Source of the DNA: Bacteroidales bacterium | GTDB lineage: Bacteria > Bacteroidota > Bacteroidia > Bacteroidales > F082 | DNA length: 64,000 bases | NCBI GenBank assembly: GCA_024400305.1 | Contig: JAKSMX010000004.1 | Span: 1 to 64,000 of the forward strand | Reading direction: 5' to 3' | The notes under the pieces: generated by a model | The model's input: the letters and a program-made list of their open reading frames with translations, nothing else | Told to the model about the DNA's origin: nothing | Database searches by the model: none | Shown: positions 32,741 to 42,170 of the stretch, piece by piece | How the letters are laid out: every line of letters begins with the position of its first letter | Position numbering within the stretch: the first letter of the stretch is position 1 | Program-made: the position numbers and the translations under genes

Positions 32741-35169
32741 GTGAGGAAGTGAACTATAAAAAAAATTTCTGCCTGAAGTATTTCGGAAAAGACGGCTGGG
32801 ATTTGGATGTCTTGAATGAAGTCGATGTCTTGCTGAAAGGCAAGAAAGGTAAGCCTTTACTTTATATTGAAAGTAAGGATGTTATTACAAGTGAATTTAA
32901 TAGACGCAAGGCGTTGGCGCAAACGGTCTTGACGGATAAGAAGCAAGTCAATCCGTTGGCTTATATTGCACTCATCTTTAATGATGGCAAAGGCGATGAT
33001 TTTTTGTATCTCATTGACTGTTCGGATGACAGCGTGTTGTATAATAATGATATAAATTGGAAAGCAGAGAAGCCAAGTTCGCCTTCTCGCGATGCTGTTG
33101 ACAGGATAAACGACCGTTTGCATGGAAAGATTACTGTTTATAGAAACGATGAAATAAAGACTTTGTATCAACAGTTGAAAAATGGCAAAAGCACGGTAAT
33201 TGATATTACAGAGAATAATTTCAGTGTTGTTTATAACGAATGGAAATCAAGCGTCCGTTTTGTGGAAACAATTGGCGATGAACAGGATTTGATAAATCTC
33301 TTTCTCGTTGATATGCTCAATGGCGAAAAATATCACAAAATCGTTGAGAAAGAAGTCGTTACTGAAGTTGATTTGTTTCAGGAAAAAACAGAGATTAAGA
33401 ACGTTGCAACAGAAGAAGACCTGATTTGCGACGGCACCAATCTTAATGAGTATGGCTATTTTTACAATCGTGAAGGTAAAGCTGGAGGAATAATATACAC
33501 AAATAAGGTACGTAATACCACCACAGCCTATACATTTGCGGATAGTGAAAGCTACGATGATTTTTGGAAAAAATACAAGCGACCTCCCGAACAGAATGAG
33601 TTCGTAAAACACATTTTGGAACGTTCCGCAATGCTTTACAGTGACAAATATCGTCGTGATACAGGCGGAGAATACACTCCACATTGTTTCGTGAGGAAAC
33701 AAAACGAAATCTTGGCTCAACATTATGACATGAATGAGTTTGTCGTTTTCGATCCATGCGCCGGTGTAGGGAATTTGGAAAACCAGTTTGGCAAAGATTT
33801 CAAGCAATATTGTTATCTTTCCACATTGGAGCAAATGGATGTCGATACTTGCAAGATAAAGGGGTTTGAAAACACAATCCGTTTTGATTTTCTGAAAAGT
33901 AACGCTTTCCCTCGTTTCAAGTATAAAGGTGTTGAACAGAGCATTGATGAAATAGCCAGACTTGAAAAACGCAAACTGATGATAGTGATGAATCCGCCTT
34001 ACCAGAGGAAAAAAGGGTTCAAAAATGACTTGGCTATTGAATTCTTTAATAAATGTGTACAATTACAACCAGATGTAATTGTATATTATTGTAAAACAGA
34101 ATTCTTTTTGCGAAATACCATTGAAAATTATGTAAAGGCTGGGTACAAAATAAAAAGTCATATTTTTAGTAATGCCAAAGATACTTTTCATCTTTCAGAA
34201 TGGTCAGTGAGTCAAGTCATATTTGATAAAAATGAAGGCGAAAATTTGAATTGTGAAAAAATCAGAGCTTCAAGATATGAAATAAATTTAACAAACGATG
34301 TTCTTGTTTATAAAAACACATATATGTACGATAATTCGCGTCCTAATTTAATCACAGAAATAGAGAGATGTATAGTTGAAAATGCACAAGGAATGATTAT
34401 TGGACAATGGTGTTATTTGAATAGTGTGTTAAAAATAAGTAATGATGATAATAGGCATGGGAATAAGATAACCACAAAGAATTTAAAATATTGTCTTCTA
34501 TCAAAAGGATTAAATTTTAATACACATCACAAATATTTTGAATGGAATTATTTGGTGTATCGGGGACGTATTGATGATATATCGGAAGAATTGTTTAATG
34601 ATGCGATAATGTTTTCGCTTTTTTATAAGGGCTTTCTTTTTTCAAATAAAGGGCAACGCAATTATCTTATGCCGTTTACATCAGAGCAATTGGGATGTGC
34701 AAAAAACGACTTGAATGTGAAACTGATTAGCGGAAATACAAAAAATCTGTTTTCTGAAAATAATGATGAGGAAAGCGAGTTTGATTTCCGTGAGTGGCTT
34801 TCACAATTTGATTTTTCCACAGAGGCAAAAGATTTGTTTGACGCTGCATTGAAGATATTCAAATACTATCACAAGAATTATCCCGACCACGATTGGAACG
34901 ACAGTTATTATGATATTGCCAATGCTATAATGGAAAAAGATATATCCTCATTTCAAATTCCAAATGAAGACAAGCGCAGACTTTATCGTGTTAAAACGAC
35001 CAAGGGCACGAAAGGTTTTGGACGCAATACGATAAAGGAATTCGTTCCGAGTGAGCAATTGCCGATTTTCAATGATTTCTTCGATAAAAGAGATGTATTG
35101 GCACGCAAAATAAATCGCGAACTTTTGGATGAAGGCTTGCTTTTATGGGAAAGGGAAAATATATATTAA
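32737..35169 (+). CDS. Type IIG-like restriction-modification protein (Eco57I-type N6-adenine methylase)
   Basis: An 810-residue single-chain R-M protein. The N-terminal part has a PD-(D/E)xK-like nuclease pattern (D30 ... LLYIESK with E45-x-K47). The methylase follows: motif I FDPCAGVGNLE near residue 339 and motif IV MNPPYQR near 419, the N6-adenine type. From about residue 440 to 680 the DNA is much more A+T-rich than its surroundings and probably encodes the target-recognition domain. It starts on the kamC stop (ATGA), and kamD follows 460 bases after its end, so it cuts the lysine operon in two. Codon use and base composition point to horizontal gain. No separate restriction gene is needed for this type. 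Confidence 0.85.
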   Translation: MSEEVNYKKNFCLKYFGKDGWDLDVLNEVDVLLKGKKGKPLLYIESKDVITSEFNRRKALAQTVLTDKKQVNPLAYIALIFNDGKGDDFLYLIDCSDDSVLYNNDINWKAEKPSSPSRDAVDRINDRLHGKITVYRNDEIKTLYQQLKNGKSTVIDITENNFSVVYNEWKSSVRFVETIGDEQDLINLFLVDMLNGEKYHKIVEKEVVTEVDLFQEKTEIKNVATEEDLICDGTNLNEYGYFYNREGKAGGIIYTNKVRNTTTAYTFADSESYDDFWKKYKRPPEQNEFVKHILERSAMLYSDKYRRDTGGEYTPHCFVRKQNEILAQHYDMNEFVVFDPCAGVGNLENQFGKDFKQYCYLSTLEQMDVDTCKIKGFENTIRFDFLKSNAFPRFKYKGVEQSIDEIARLEKRKLMIVMNPPYQRKKGFKNDLAIEFFNKCVQLQPDVIVYYCKTEFFLRNTIENYVKAGYKIKSHIFSNAKDTFHLSEWSVSQVIFDKNEGENLNCEKIRASRYEINLTNDVLVYKNTYMYDNSRPNLITEIERCIVENAQGMIIGQWCYLNSVLKISNDDNRHGNKITTKNLKYCLLSKGLNFNTHHKYFEWNYLVYRGRIDDISEELFNDAIMFSLFYKGFLFSNKGQRNYLMPFTSEQLGCAKNDLNVKLISGNTKNLFSENNDEESEFDFREWLSQFDFSTEAKDLFDAALKIFKYYHKNYPDHDWNDSYYDIANAIMEKDISSFQIPNEDKRRLYRVKTTKGTKGFGRNTIKEFVPSEQLPIFNDFFDKRDVLARKINRELLDEGLLLWERENIY

Positions 35170-35175
35170 AAGAAG

Positions 35176-35618
35176 ATGAACGATAAAGATTCCATATTGA
35201 GCAACATTGATATTTCAGCATCAGAAAACGGAACTCCTGTTTCGTTCTTCTCCGAAGTGCGTCAAATAATTGATGAAGCACGCAGCAACGCCGTGCGAAG
35301 CGTTGATTTCTGCCGCGTGATGATGTATTGGAATATCGGAAGACGTATTTTTGAGGAGGAACAGCAGGGGAAGGACAGGGCTGAATATGGGACCTATCTG
35401 ATCAAGAACCTTGCAGAGAATCTGGAACCAGAATACGGAAGCGGATTCTCGTATCGACAGCTCGCTTTTTGCAGGCAGTTTTATCTGGCTTATCCAATTG
35501 TGAACGCACTGCGTTCACAATTGAATTGGTCACAATACTAATTCTGCCAACTGAAAAACAACTTAAGAAAGAAATAGAGGAAATTAAGAATCTGATAGAA
35601 AAAAGAAATAATTATTAA
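35176..35618 (+). pseudogene. DUF1016 (YhcG-type PDDEXK nuclease) gene with large internal deletion
   Basis: Frame 1 (121 residues) gives an intact N-terminal DUF1016 helical domain: FFSEVRQIIDEARSNAVRSVDFCRVMMYWNIGRRI, then EYGTYLIKNLAENLEPEYGSGFSYRQLAFCRQFY, then LRSQLNWSQY and a stop at 35539-35541. From about 35532 a second frame reads ILPTEKQLKKEIEEIKNLIEK to a TAA at 35616-35618. That is the normal C-terminal tail of the same family (about 340-360 residues). About 200 residues including the nuclease core are gone and the frame is broken. DUF1016 genes often travel with R-M systems, as seen here. Confidence 0.82.
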
Positions 35619-35630
35619 AATTTTAAAACT

Positions 35631-37184
35631 ATGGATAGCAAATTAGGACTTGATTTTAACAAGGTCGCACAGGCTCGTCAGCTCGCAAAGAACATCGCTG
35701 ACCAGGTGCAGGAGTTCGTTGAACAGTACACAACCGTCGCAGTGGAGCGCACGCTCTGCCGCCTGATGGGTATCGACGGCGTTGACGCCAACAACGTGCC
35801 GTTGCCAAACGTCATCGTCGAGACATTGAAAGACAAGGGCGTCCTCAACGAGGGCGCGTTGTTCTTCATCGCCAACGCAATGATTCAGACGGGCTTGAAG
35901 CCGCAGCAGATCGCCGAACAGGTCGCCGAGGGCAAGCTCGACATCACCAAGGTCGTCACACGCGACGCAAAGAAGATCGCGGAGACATTGCAGCCTGTCA
36001 TCGATGAGAACGTGGCTCGCATCCGCGCCCGTCACGACCGCCGCGACCATTATCTCAACACCATCGGCGAAGGCCCGAAACCTTATCTCTACATCATCGT
36101 CGCCACAGGCAACATCTACGAAGACGTCGTTCAGGCCGTGGCCGGCGCGCGTCAGGGTGCCGATGTCATCGCCGTCATCCGCACGACAGGCCAGAGCCTG
36201 CTCGACTACGTGCCTTACGGCGCGACGACGGAAGGCTTCGGCGGTACGTTCGCCACGCAGGAGAACTTCCGCATCATGCGCAAGGCTCTCGACGAAGTGG
36301 GCGAGGAGCTTGGCCGTTACATCCGCCTCTGCAACTACTGCTCCGGCCTCTGCATGCCTGAAATCGCCGTCATGGGCGCATTCGAAGGCCTCGATGTCAT
36401 GCTCAACGACGCCCTCTACGGCATCCTCTTCCGCGACATCAACATGCAGCGCACCTTGATTGACCAGTATATGTCACGTATTATCAACGGTTTCGCGGGT
36501 GTCATCATCAACACTGGTGAAGACAACTACCTCACCACCGCCGACGCTGTCGAGGCTGCCCACACCGTCCTCGCCTCCGACCTCATCAACGAACAACTTG
36601 CCTTGATGGCAGGTTTGAAAGAAGAACAGATGGGACTCGGTCACGCCTTCGAGATGGACCCGATGCTTGAAAACGGCTTCCTCCTCGAACTCGCACAGGC
36701 TCAGATGACACGTGAGATCTTCCCGAAGGCAACGCTGAAATACATGCCGCCTACCAAGTTCATGACAGGTAACATCTTCCGCGGTCACATCCAGGACGCT
36801 TTGTTCAACATGATCGGCATCTGGACAAACCAGGGCATACAGCTTCTCGGAATGCCGACGGAAGCAATCCACACTCCGTTCATGAGCGACCGTTACCTCT
36901 CAATAGAGAATGCAAAATATATCTTCAACAACATGCGCAGCATCGGCGATGAGATGCAGTTCAAAGAAGGCGGCATCTGCCGTGAACGCGCCAAGCTGGT
37001 GCTCGACAACACAATTGCTCTTCTCGAAGAAATCAACAAGGAAGGTCTCTTCACCGCTCTCGAAAAAGGCATCTTCGGCGATGTGAAACGTCCGAAGAAC
37101 GGCGGCAAGGGCCTCGAAGGCGTCACGATGAAAGGCGACAACTACTACAACCCGTTCGTTGAAATCATGAAGGGAAAGAGATAA
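35631..37184 (+). CDS. kamD: D-lysine 5,6-aminomutase alpha subunit (KamD)
   Basis: A 517-residue protein, the usual KamD length, opening SKLGLDFNKVAQARQLAKNIADQVQEF. Other segments are VERTLCRLMGIDGVD, RARHDRRDHYLNTIGEGPKPYLYIIVATGNIYEDVVQA, RTTGQSLLDYVPYGATTEGFGGTFATQENFRIMRKALDE and the C-terminal TMKGDNYYNPFVEIMKGK. KamD with KamE forms the B12- and PLP-dependent mutase that turns beta-lysine into 3,5-diaminohexanoate. KamE carries the B12 and PLP-Lys sites, yet no kamE follows: a terminator begins 33 bases after the stop. Activity therefore depends on a kamE elsewhere. Confidence 0.95.
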   Translation: MDSKLGLDFNKVAQARQLAKNIADQVQEFVEQYTTVAVERTLCRLMGIDGVDANNVPLPNVIVETLKDKGVLNEGALFFIANAMIQTGLKPQQIAEQVAEGKLDITKVVTRDAKKIAETLQPVIDENVARIRARHDRRDHYLNTIGEGPKPYLYIIVATGNIYEDVVQAVAGARQGADVIAVIRTTGQSLLDYVPYGATTEGFGGTFATQENFRIMRKALDEVGEELGRYIRLCNYCSGLCMPEIAVMGAFEGLDVMLNDALYGILFRDINMQRTLIDQYMSRIINGFAGVIINTGEDNYLTTADAVEAAHTVLASDLINEQLALMAGLKEEQMGLGHAFEMDPMLENGFLLELAQAQMTREIFPKATLKYMPPTKFMTGNIFRGHIQDALFNMIGIWTNQGIQLLGMPTEAIHTPFMSDRYLSIENAKYIFNNMRSIGDEMQFKEGGICRERAKLVLDNTIALLEEINKEGLFTALEKGIFGDVKRPKNGGKGLEGVTMKGDNYYNPFVEIMKGKR

Positions 37185-37217
37185 TAAAGTTCGAAAGTTT
37201 ATAAAGTTCGAAAGCAT

Positions 37218-37253
37218 CTGGCGCACGATGGAACATCATGCGCCAGCTTTTTT
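37218..37253 (+). terminator. Strong intrinsic terminator ending the kam operon
   Basis: CTGGCGCA pairs with TGCGCCAG around a 13-base loop and is followed by CTTTTTTA. Just before it, between the kamD stop and the hairpin, AAAGTTCGAAAG occurs twice (37189-37217 area). Confidence 0.9.
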
Positions 37254-37275
37254 ATGGTTCACATATTACGGACTT

Positions 37276-39597
37276 TTACAGTGCCGATTGCGCTTTCTTT
37301 CTCATCTCTTCGGCGAAAGCACCGAATTCTTTCACGTTCATCTCCTTGATGAAGATAAGTCCGTGTGTCGATCTGATGAGTTGGCTCTCGTTCTCGTAAA
37401 AATAGTTCTTCCCGAGTATCAACTGAATGTCTTTCAACTGTTTGACCCAGATGCTTTCTGCGAGTTCGCTGAACGCCCCGTCGAAGTCGGGACTTGGATA
37501 TTCGGCTTTGACCTGCGTGAGGTAGCTTGATGCGAACGACTTTTCGAGTACGGCCATGGCGTTGAGCGACACGGGGATGTATGACGTGGCTTCCGTCGGG
37601 TGGAACTTGAACCAGACATTGCGGTATCCGATGATCTTGAGGTCGGAGAGGTCGGTTTCTTTTGCCCATTCGGTGACGGCGCCGGCGACGGCCTGCAGAA
37701 CCTTGAAATGAGTGTCAGGACCGCTGCCTTCGGGGTCGATGACGACGCTTATCGTCGTGGGTTTTATCTCACGCAGCTGATTGAGAATCGGAAGGATGTC
37801 ACGCTCGTAATTTGGTCCCTGCGAGAACAGGTTGCCTTGGTAGAAACCGAGCCTCAGATGATGCACGTTCTTGACCTGCGTTCCGGTGTAAGCCCATACA
37901 AGCTCCTCCTCGAACTCGCGGATCATGCCCTTAAGACTTTGAATCTTAGGCTGGTTCTTCTCTCCGTCGTAGCTGTTTCTCAAAATCTCAATCTGTTCTG
38001 ACAAAAGTCTTTCGAGTTCCTCCGTATTCTTTATATTCCATATCCCTACCATATCCCTGACGATTCGGTGACTGAAGCCGCGCCGCATCTCTTCGGCGTC
38101 TTTTCTCGCGACATTGTCAAGGTAATGATAGACATCCTTATCATATTTGAATTTATAGCCTTTCTCGAAGAAATCAGGATAATTAAGCATCTGGATCTTG
38201 CCTTTTCTGATGAAATTGAGAGTAAATTCAAGCGATTCCCTCAAAAAGCCGTTTGTCACGGAGTTGAAACCAGATGTCATGACGGCGAAATGCACTTCGT
38301 TCGATATATCTCTTGTCTGGCGGTTGTTCAACGGCATGATTCCCAGCATGATGTCGTCGTGGTGCGGGCCGGTGTTGTATATGACCTCGTTCTTGGGTGC
38401 GACGGAGCCTTTCATCAGTTTCTCTTCAGTAACCCTGATTACTTCTTTTACGGTGTCGAGGCTGACATTCGGAATCATGCGGCAGCGTTCGTCGTTGAGA
38501 AGGTCGTCAAGTGTGAGTCTGTGTGCGTATTTGTTTAATTTCTTGCATAACCCGATGATGGCGCGCTGTGTTTTCTCAACAGTCCATACACCTTTTTTAT
38601 AATAACGGCTGATGGTGTCTTCCAGACGGCATGCCGACCCTTCTGTGAGATAGAAACGGGCGTTTTCAAGTCCTTGAAGCGCAGTCGCCGGATAGAGCGT
38701 CATCTTCGGTGATTCGAGAGCGTCCTTGACAATGAATGCGTTAGCTTCACCGGCGGCGTAGATCAGAGCCACAACGTCTTTGTTATAAAGTATAGACTCC
38801 AATCCAATCGTTATTACGAGCCGGTTCTTGGAAACTTCGATTCCTCCGAGGTCGGATGCGGCGTCGGTCTGTGTCGCATAGTTCGTTTTCGTCAGCTGGG
38901 TGTTTGAATATCTGTTGCTTCCGCTCACGTTGAACGCCACGCGCCCGTCGCTGCCGATCGGACTCATGAAAAACCCGATGCCGCCTTTCTCGTGAATCTT
39001 GTCCTCGTAGCGGGCGCACCAGTCGTCAATCATGAAAATGGACTGCTGCTGAATCTTCTCAAGGCTATTTTTCGGTGAACGGTAACGCAGGTCAAGGTTG
39101 ATTTTGTAATCCGGAAAAACATCCTTGTATGACATGCCTTCGTAAAGAGGAATCTCATCGGTGTTGATCAGCAATGCTTTGGCAGGATCGAGGCCGAAAC
39201 CTTTGATGTAAATCTCGTTCACATAATTATAGAAAGAATTATGCTGACTCGGTGCGATTGGGTAGAATTCATCCATCTGAACGAATTGCAAACCAGACAG
39301 TTGCGGCTTCGCAACAGAACCGAGACCGTATTTTTTCAAAATCTCCTGAATCTTTGGAGTGTCCCAGTTGTCGAGAATTTCGTGAGTGTATTGGATGAAA
39401 TATTGAGGGGTCTTGCCTGTCGGAAGAGAGATGACACCATCCGGGTTTTGTGCGACCCATTCGATGAAACGCAACGCCATCATCAAACCCATTCGTGGAA
39501 CGCTTTCTGTAACAATATATGGCATTGTCGTGGTCATCTCGTTGATGCCAGACTCGTTGACAAACGCCTGTTCAACGGCTGAAAAATTTTTTTTCAT
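37276..39597 (-). CDS. nagB: Glucosamine-6-phosphate deaminase-like protein with PIG-L-type domain
   Basis: A 773-residue two-part protein. The N-terminal half is NagB-like: FIEWVAQNPDGVISLPTGKTP, LQFVQMDEFYPI, IGFFMSPIGSDGRVAFNVSGS and VALIYAAGEANAFIVKDALES. The C-terminal half (after about 390) begins with VIYNTGPHHDDIMLGIMPL, the metal site of PIG-L/LmbE N-acetylglucosaminyl deacetylases, and ends with a domain containing ISVVIDPEGSGPDTHFKV. Such fused NagB proteins are typical of Bacteroidota and are longer than NagB alone (about 260). The inferred role is GlcNAc-6-P or related amino-sugar breakdown in the cytoplasm, next to the hexosaminidase genes. The -7 box at 39620-39627 drives it. 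Confidence 0.85.
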   Translation of the reverse strand: MKKNFSAVEQAFVNESGINEMTTTMPYIVTESVPRMGLMMALRFIEWVAQNPDGVISLPTGKTPQYFIQYTHEILDNWDTPKIQEILKKYGLGSVAKPQLSGLQFVQMDEFYPIAPSQHNSFYNYVNEIYIKGFGLDPAKALLINTDEIPLYEGMSYKDVFPDYKINLDLRYRSPKNSLEKIQQQSIFMIDDWCARYEDKIHEKGGIGFFMSPIGSDGRVAFNVSGSNRYSNTQLTKTNYATQTDAASDLGGIEVSKNRLVITIGLESILYNKDVVALIYAAGEANAFIVKDALESPKMTLYPATALQGLENARFYLTEGSACRLEDTISRYYKKGVWTVEKTQRAIIGLCKKLNKYAHRLTLDDLLNDERCRMIPNVSLDTVKEVIRVTEEKLMKGSVAPKNEVIYNTGPHHDDIMLGIMPLNNRQTRDISNEVHFAVMTSGFNSVTNGFLRESLEFTLNFIRKGKIQMLNYPDFFEKGYKFKYDKDVYHYLDNVARKDAEEMRRGFSHRIVRDMVGIWNIKNTEELERLLSEQIEILRNSYDGEKNQPKIQSLKGMIREFEEELVWAYTGTQVKNVHHLRLGFYQGNLFSQGPNYERDILPILNQLREIKPTTISVVIDPEGSGPDTHFKVLQAVAGAVTEWAKETDLSDLKIIGYRNVWFKFHPTEATSYIPVSLNAMAVLEKSFASSYLTQVKAEYPSPDFDGAFSELAESIWVKQLKDIQLILGKNYFYENESQLIRSTHGLIFIKEMNVKEFGAFAEEMRKKAQSAL

Positions 39598-39619
39598 ATT
39601 TGTGTAACATTTTGATGTG

Positions 39620-39627
39620 CAAAGGTA
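39620..39627 (-). promoter_or_regulatory. -7 promoter box for the NagB-like gene
   Basis: TACCTTTG on the minus strand, 22 bases upstream of the ATG at 39597. Confidence 0.5.
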
Positions 39628-39648
39628 CTATTAATAGTGAAAAAAACG

Positions 39649-39656
39649 TAATTTTG
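39649..39656 (+). promoter_or_regulatory. -7 promoter box for the GH95/GH20 unit
   Basis: TAATTTTG on the plus strand, divergent from the box at 39620-39627. Confidence 0.5.
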
Positions 39657-39745
39657 TCGAAAAATTTTTAATGGATATTTTAAGAATTATATTGGAAACT
39701 ATTGGCATCGGATTGCTTTTTATTCTTGGAATAAGATGGAGAAAA

Positions 39746-42148
39746 ATGCGTAACAGTTTGAAATTCATCGTGGTCTTTTGCATTACTGCGATTTTGCTGA
39801 TCTGTTTGAAGGAAAATGAAAAAGATGATATGACATCGCTTTTGTGGTACGACGCACCCGCTGACATTTGGGAGTCGGCATTGCCGCTCGGAAACGGTCG
39901 CCTCGGCATGATGCCTGACGGCGGTGTCTTTAGAGAAAATATTGTCTTGAATGACATCACGATGTGGTCGGGATCGGAGGCGGATTACTCGAATCCGAAA
40001 GCGAAAGAATCGCTGCCGGAAATCAGGCGGCTGCTTCTTGAAGGCAGGAATTATGAGGCACAACAGCTTATGTATGAGACGTTTACGTGCGGAAACAAAG
40101 GGTCTAATTACGGAGCTGGTGCTGATGCCACTTTCGGCTGCTATCAGACATTGGGGAATATTGAGATTGATTATTCCTACGGCAATGACGCGAAAACAAA
40201 AAATTACCGCCGCGGTCTGGATTTGAAGACTGCCACCGCATTCACTGAATTTGCAATCGGTGACGTTAATTATAAAAGGGAGTATTTAGTTTCCCGCAAT
40301 AGCGATGTTGCGGTGATTCGTATGACTGCGGACAGGGCAAATGAGATTAATTTCACTGTGAAAATAGACAGGGAAAAAGATTCATCTTTAATAAAGTTTA
40401 TGGCAGAAGACGGCGCAATTGTGATGAGCGGACAACTGAATGACGGTGTCGGCGGCGGAAACGGAGTGAAATATCTGTCAAAACTTTCAGTTAAAAATAA
40501 AGACGGAAATGTTGAATATGTTGACAATCAGATAACTGTGACAAACGCCACTGAAGTCATGCTGGTTTTCTCATCTGCGACGAATTTCAAAAATGACGAT
40601 TATGTTTCTTTTGTCGAGGAGAAATTGGAAAACGCCAGGTCATTTTCATTCAAGAGGTTGCATGAAGAACATGTGAGGTCGTATCGGAAATTCTATGACC
40701 GCGTTGAACTGAATCTTGGCGAGCCGATGAAATTGTCACTGACGACGGAAGAACAACTCGTTGATTATCAAACTGAACAAGACCCGTCGTTTGCGGCGTT
40801 GTATTTTAATTTCGGAAGGTATCTGTTTATCTCGTCCACACGTGAAGGGCTGCTCCCGCCTAATTTGCAGGGGCTTTGGGCGAACACAATCCAGACCCCG
40901 TGGAACGGTGATTATCACTTGAATATCAACCTCCAGATGAATCATTGGATGACCGATGTGTGCAACATGTCGGAACTCAACGGACCTCTGATTGAATTTA
41001 CAAAAGAGCTCGTGAAATCCGGTGAGCAGACGGCAAAGTCGTTTTACGGCGCTGACGGCTGGGTGGCGCATGTGGCGTCGAATCCGTGGCGTTACACGGC
41101 TCCGGGTGAAGACCCGTCGTGGGGTGCAACGAACACCTGCGGAGCATGGCTGTGTCAGCATCTTTACAACCATTACCTTTATTCGCAAGATGTTGATTAT
41201 CTGAAAGAAATATATCCCGTGCTGAAAGGCTCGGCGGAGTTCTTCCATTCGATATTGATTGAAGAGCCGTCGCACAAATGGCTCGTCACCGCTCCGACAT
41301 CGTCGCCGGAAAACGCATTCTTGGACGATGATGGCCGTTGGACTTACGTGTGCATGGGTTCGACGATGGATGTCCAAATCGTGACCGAACTGTTTCAAAA
41401 CGTGATTTCAGCCAATGAAATACTCGTTGAAAATCATTGTATTGTCGATGACGACATGGATTTTGTTGATGCATTGAGGTCAGATCTGCTCCGTTTCCCG
41501 CCGATGCAGATAAGCAAGGACGGATATTTGCAGGAGTGGCTCGAAGATTATAAGGAAACCGACATCCATCACCGTCATGTGTCGCATCTCTTCGGATTAC
41601 ACCCCGCCGGTCTGATAACCAAGACAAAAACCCCGGAACTGTTTGAGGCTTGCAAGGTTACGCTGAACCGTCGCGGCGATGAGGGCACCGGCTGGTCGAG
41701 GGCGTGGAAGATAAATTTCTGGGCGCGTCTCCACGATGGAGAACGTGCCGACAAACTTATAACCTCGCTGCTGACTCCTGCTGTGAGCGGCGACGGAACG
41801 AAAGTGAAGGCCGGGACATATCCGAATCTGTTCTGCGCACATCCGCCGTTCCAGATTGACGGAAACCTCGGCGGGACAGCCGGCATCGCCGAGATACTGT
41901 TGCAGAGCCACGACGGTTTCATAGAACTGCTTCCCGCAATACCGTCAAGATGGAAGGCTGGAAATTTCAAGGGGCTTTGTGCAAGAGGCGGCGCAGTGGT
42001 CGATTGCCGGTGGAAAGACGGAAAAGTGACCGAAGTGAAAATCAGCTCCAAATGTGGCGGGAGATATAAAATAAAGAACCCGAATACGGGCGAATTGATG
42101 GAAATCACTTTAAATGCAGGAAAAAGTAAAAAATTAAAATTGAAATAA
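39746..42148 (+). CDS. GH95 alpha-L-fucosidase
   Basis: About 800 residues from MRNSLKFIVVFCITAILLIC, a short membrane/lipoprotein-like leader; an in-frame ATG at 39671 would add 25 residues and a second hydrophobic stretch. The GH95 catalytic features are visible: LPLGNGRLGMM near the start, HLNINLQMNHWMTDVCNMSEL with the two Asn, TAPTSSPENAF with the general-acid Glu, and the C-terminal DGNLGGTAGIAEILLQSHDG with the Asp. GH95 enzymes remove alpha-1,2-linked fucose from H-type blood-group glycans. It is followed 22 bases later by GH20, a pairing suited to stripping mucin caps. Confidence 0.92.
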   Translation: MRNSLKFIVVFCITAILLICLKENEKDDMTSLLWYDAPADIWESALPLGNGRLGMMPDGGVFRENIVLNDITMWSGSEADYSNPKAKESLPEIRRLLLEGRNYEAQQLMYETFTCGNKGSNYGAGADATFGCYQTLGNIEIDYSYGNDAKTKNYRRGLDLKTATAFTEFAIGDVNYKREYLVSRNSDVAVIRMTADRANEINFTVKIDREKDSSLIKFMAEDGAIVMSGQLNDGVGGGNGVKYLSKLSVKNKDGNVEYVDNQITVTNATEVMLVFSSATNFKNDDYVSFVEEKLENARSFSFKRLHEEHVRSYRKFYDRVELNLGEPMKLSLTTEEQLVDYQTEQDPSFAALYFNFGRYLFISSTREGLLPPNLQGLWANTIQTPWNGDYHLNINLQMNHWMTDVCNMSELNGPLIEFTKELVKSGEQTAKSFYGADGWVAHVASNPWRYTAPGEDPSWGATNTCGAWLCQHLYNHYLYSQDVDYLKEIYPVLKGSAEFFHSILIEEPSHKWLVTAPTSSPENAFLDDDGRWTYVCMGSTMDVQIVTELFQNVISANEILVENHCIVDDDMDFVDALRSDLLRFPPMQISKDGYLQEWLEDYKETDIHHRHVSHLFGLHPAGLITKTKTPELFEACKVTLNRRGDEGTGWSRAWKINFWARLHDGERADKLITSLLTPAVSGDGTKVKAGTYPNLFCAHPPFQIDGNLGGTAGIAEILLQSHDGFIELLPAIPSRWKAGNFKGLCARGGAVVDCRWKDGKVTEVKISSKCGGRYKIKNPNTGELMEITLNAGKSKKLKLK

Positions 42149-42170
42149 TAATCGTAAAATTCTGAAATAA

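Noticed and set aside
33247..34062. 271-codon minus-strand frame opposite the R-M gene
   Set aside because: Antisense to the conserved methylase motifs, with a Cys/Phe-rich nonsense composition.
37185..39600. kamE or a second mutase subunit downstream of kamD
   Set aside because: The next gene is on the other strand and is a NagB/PIG-L protein; no B12-binding DxHxxG frame is seen.
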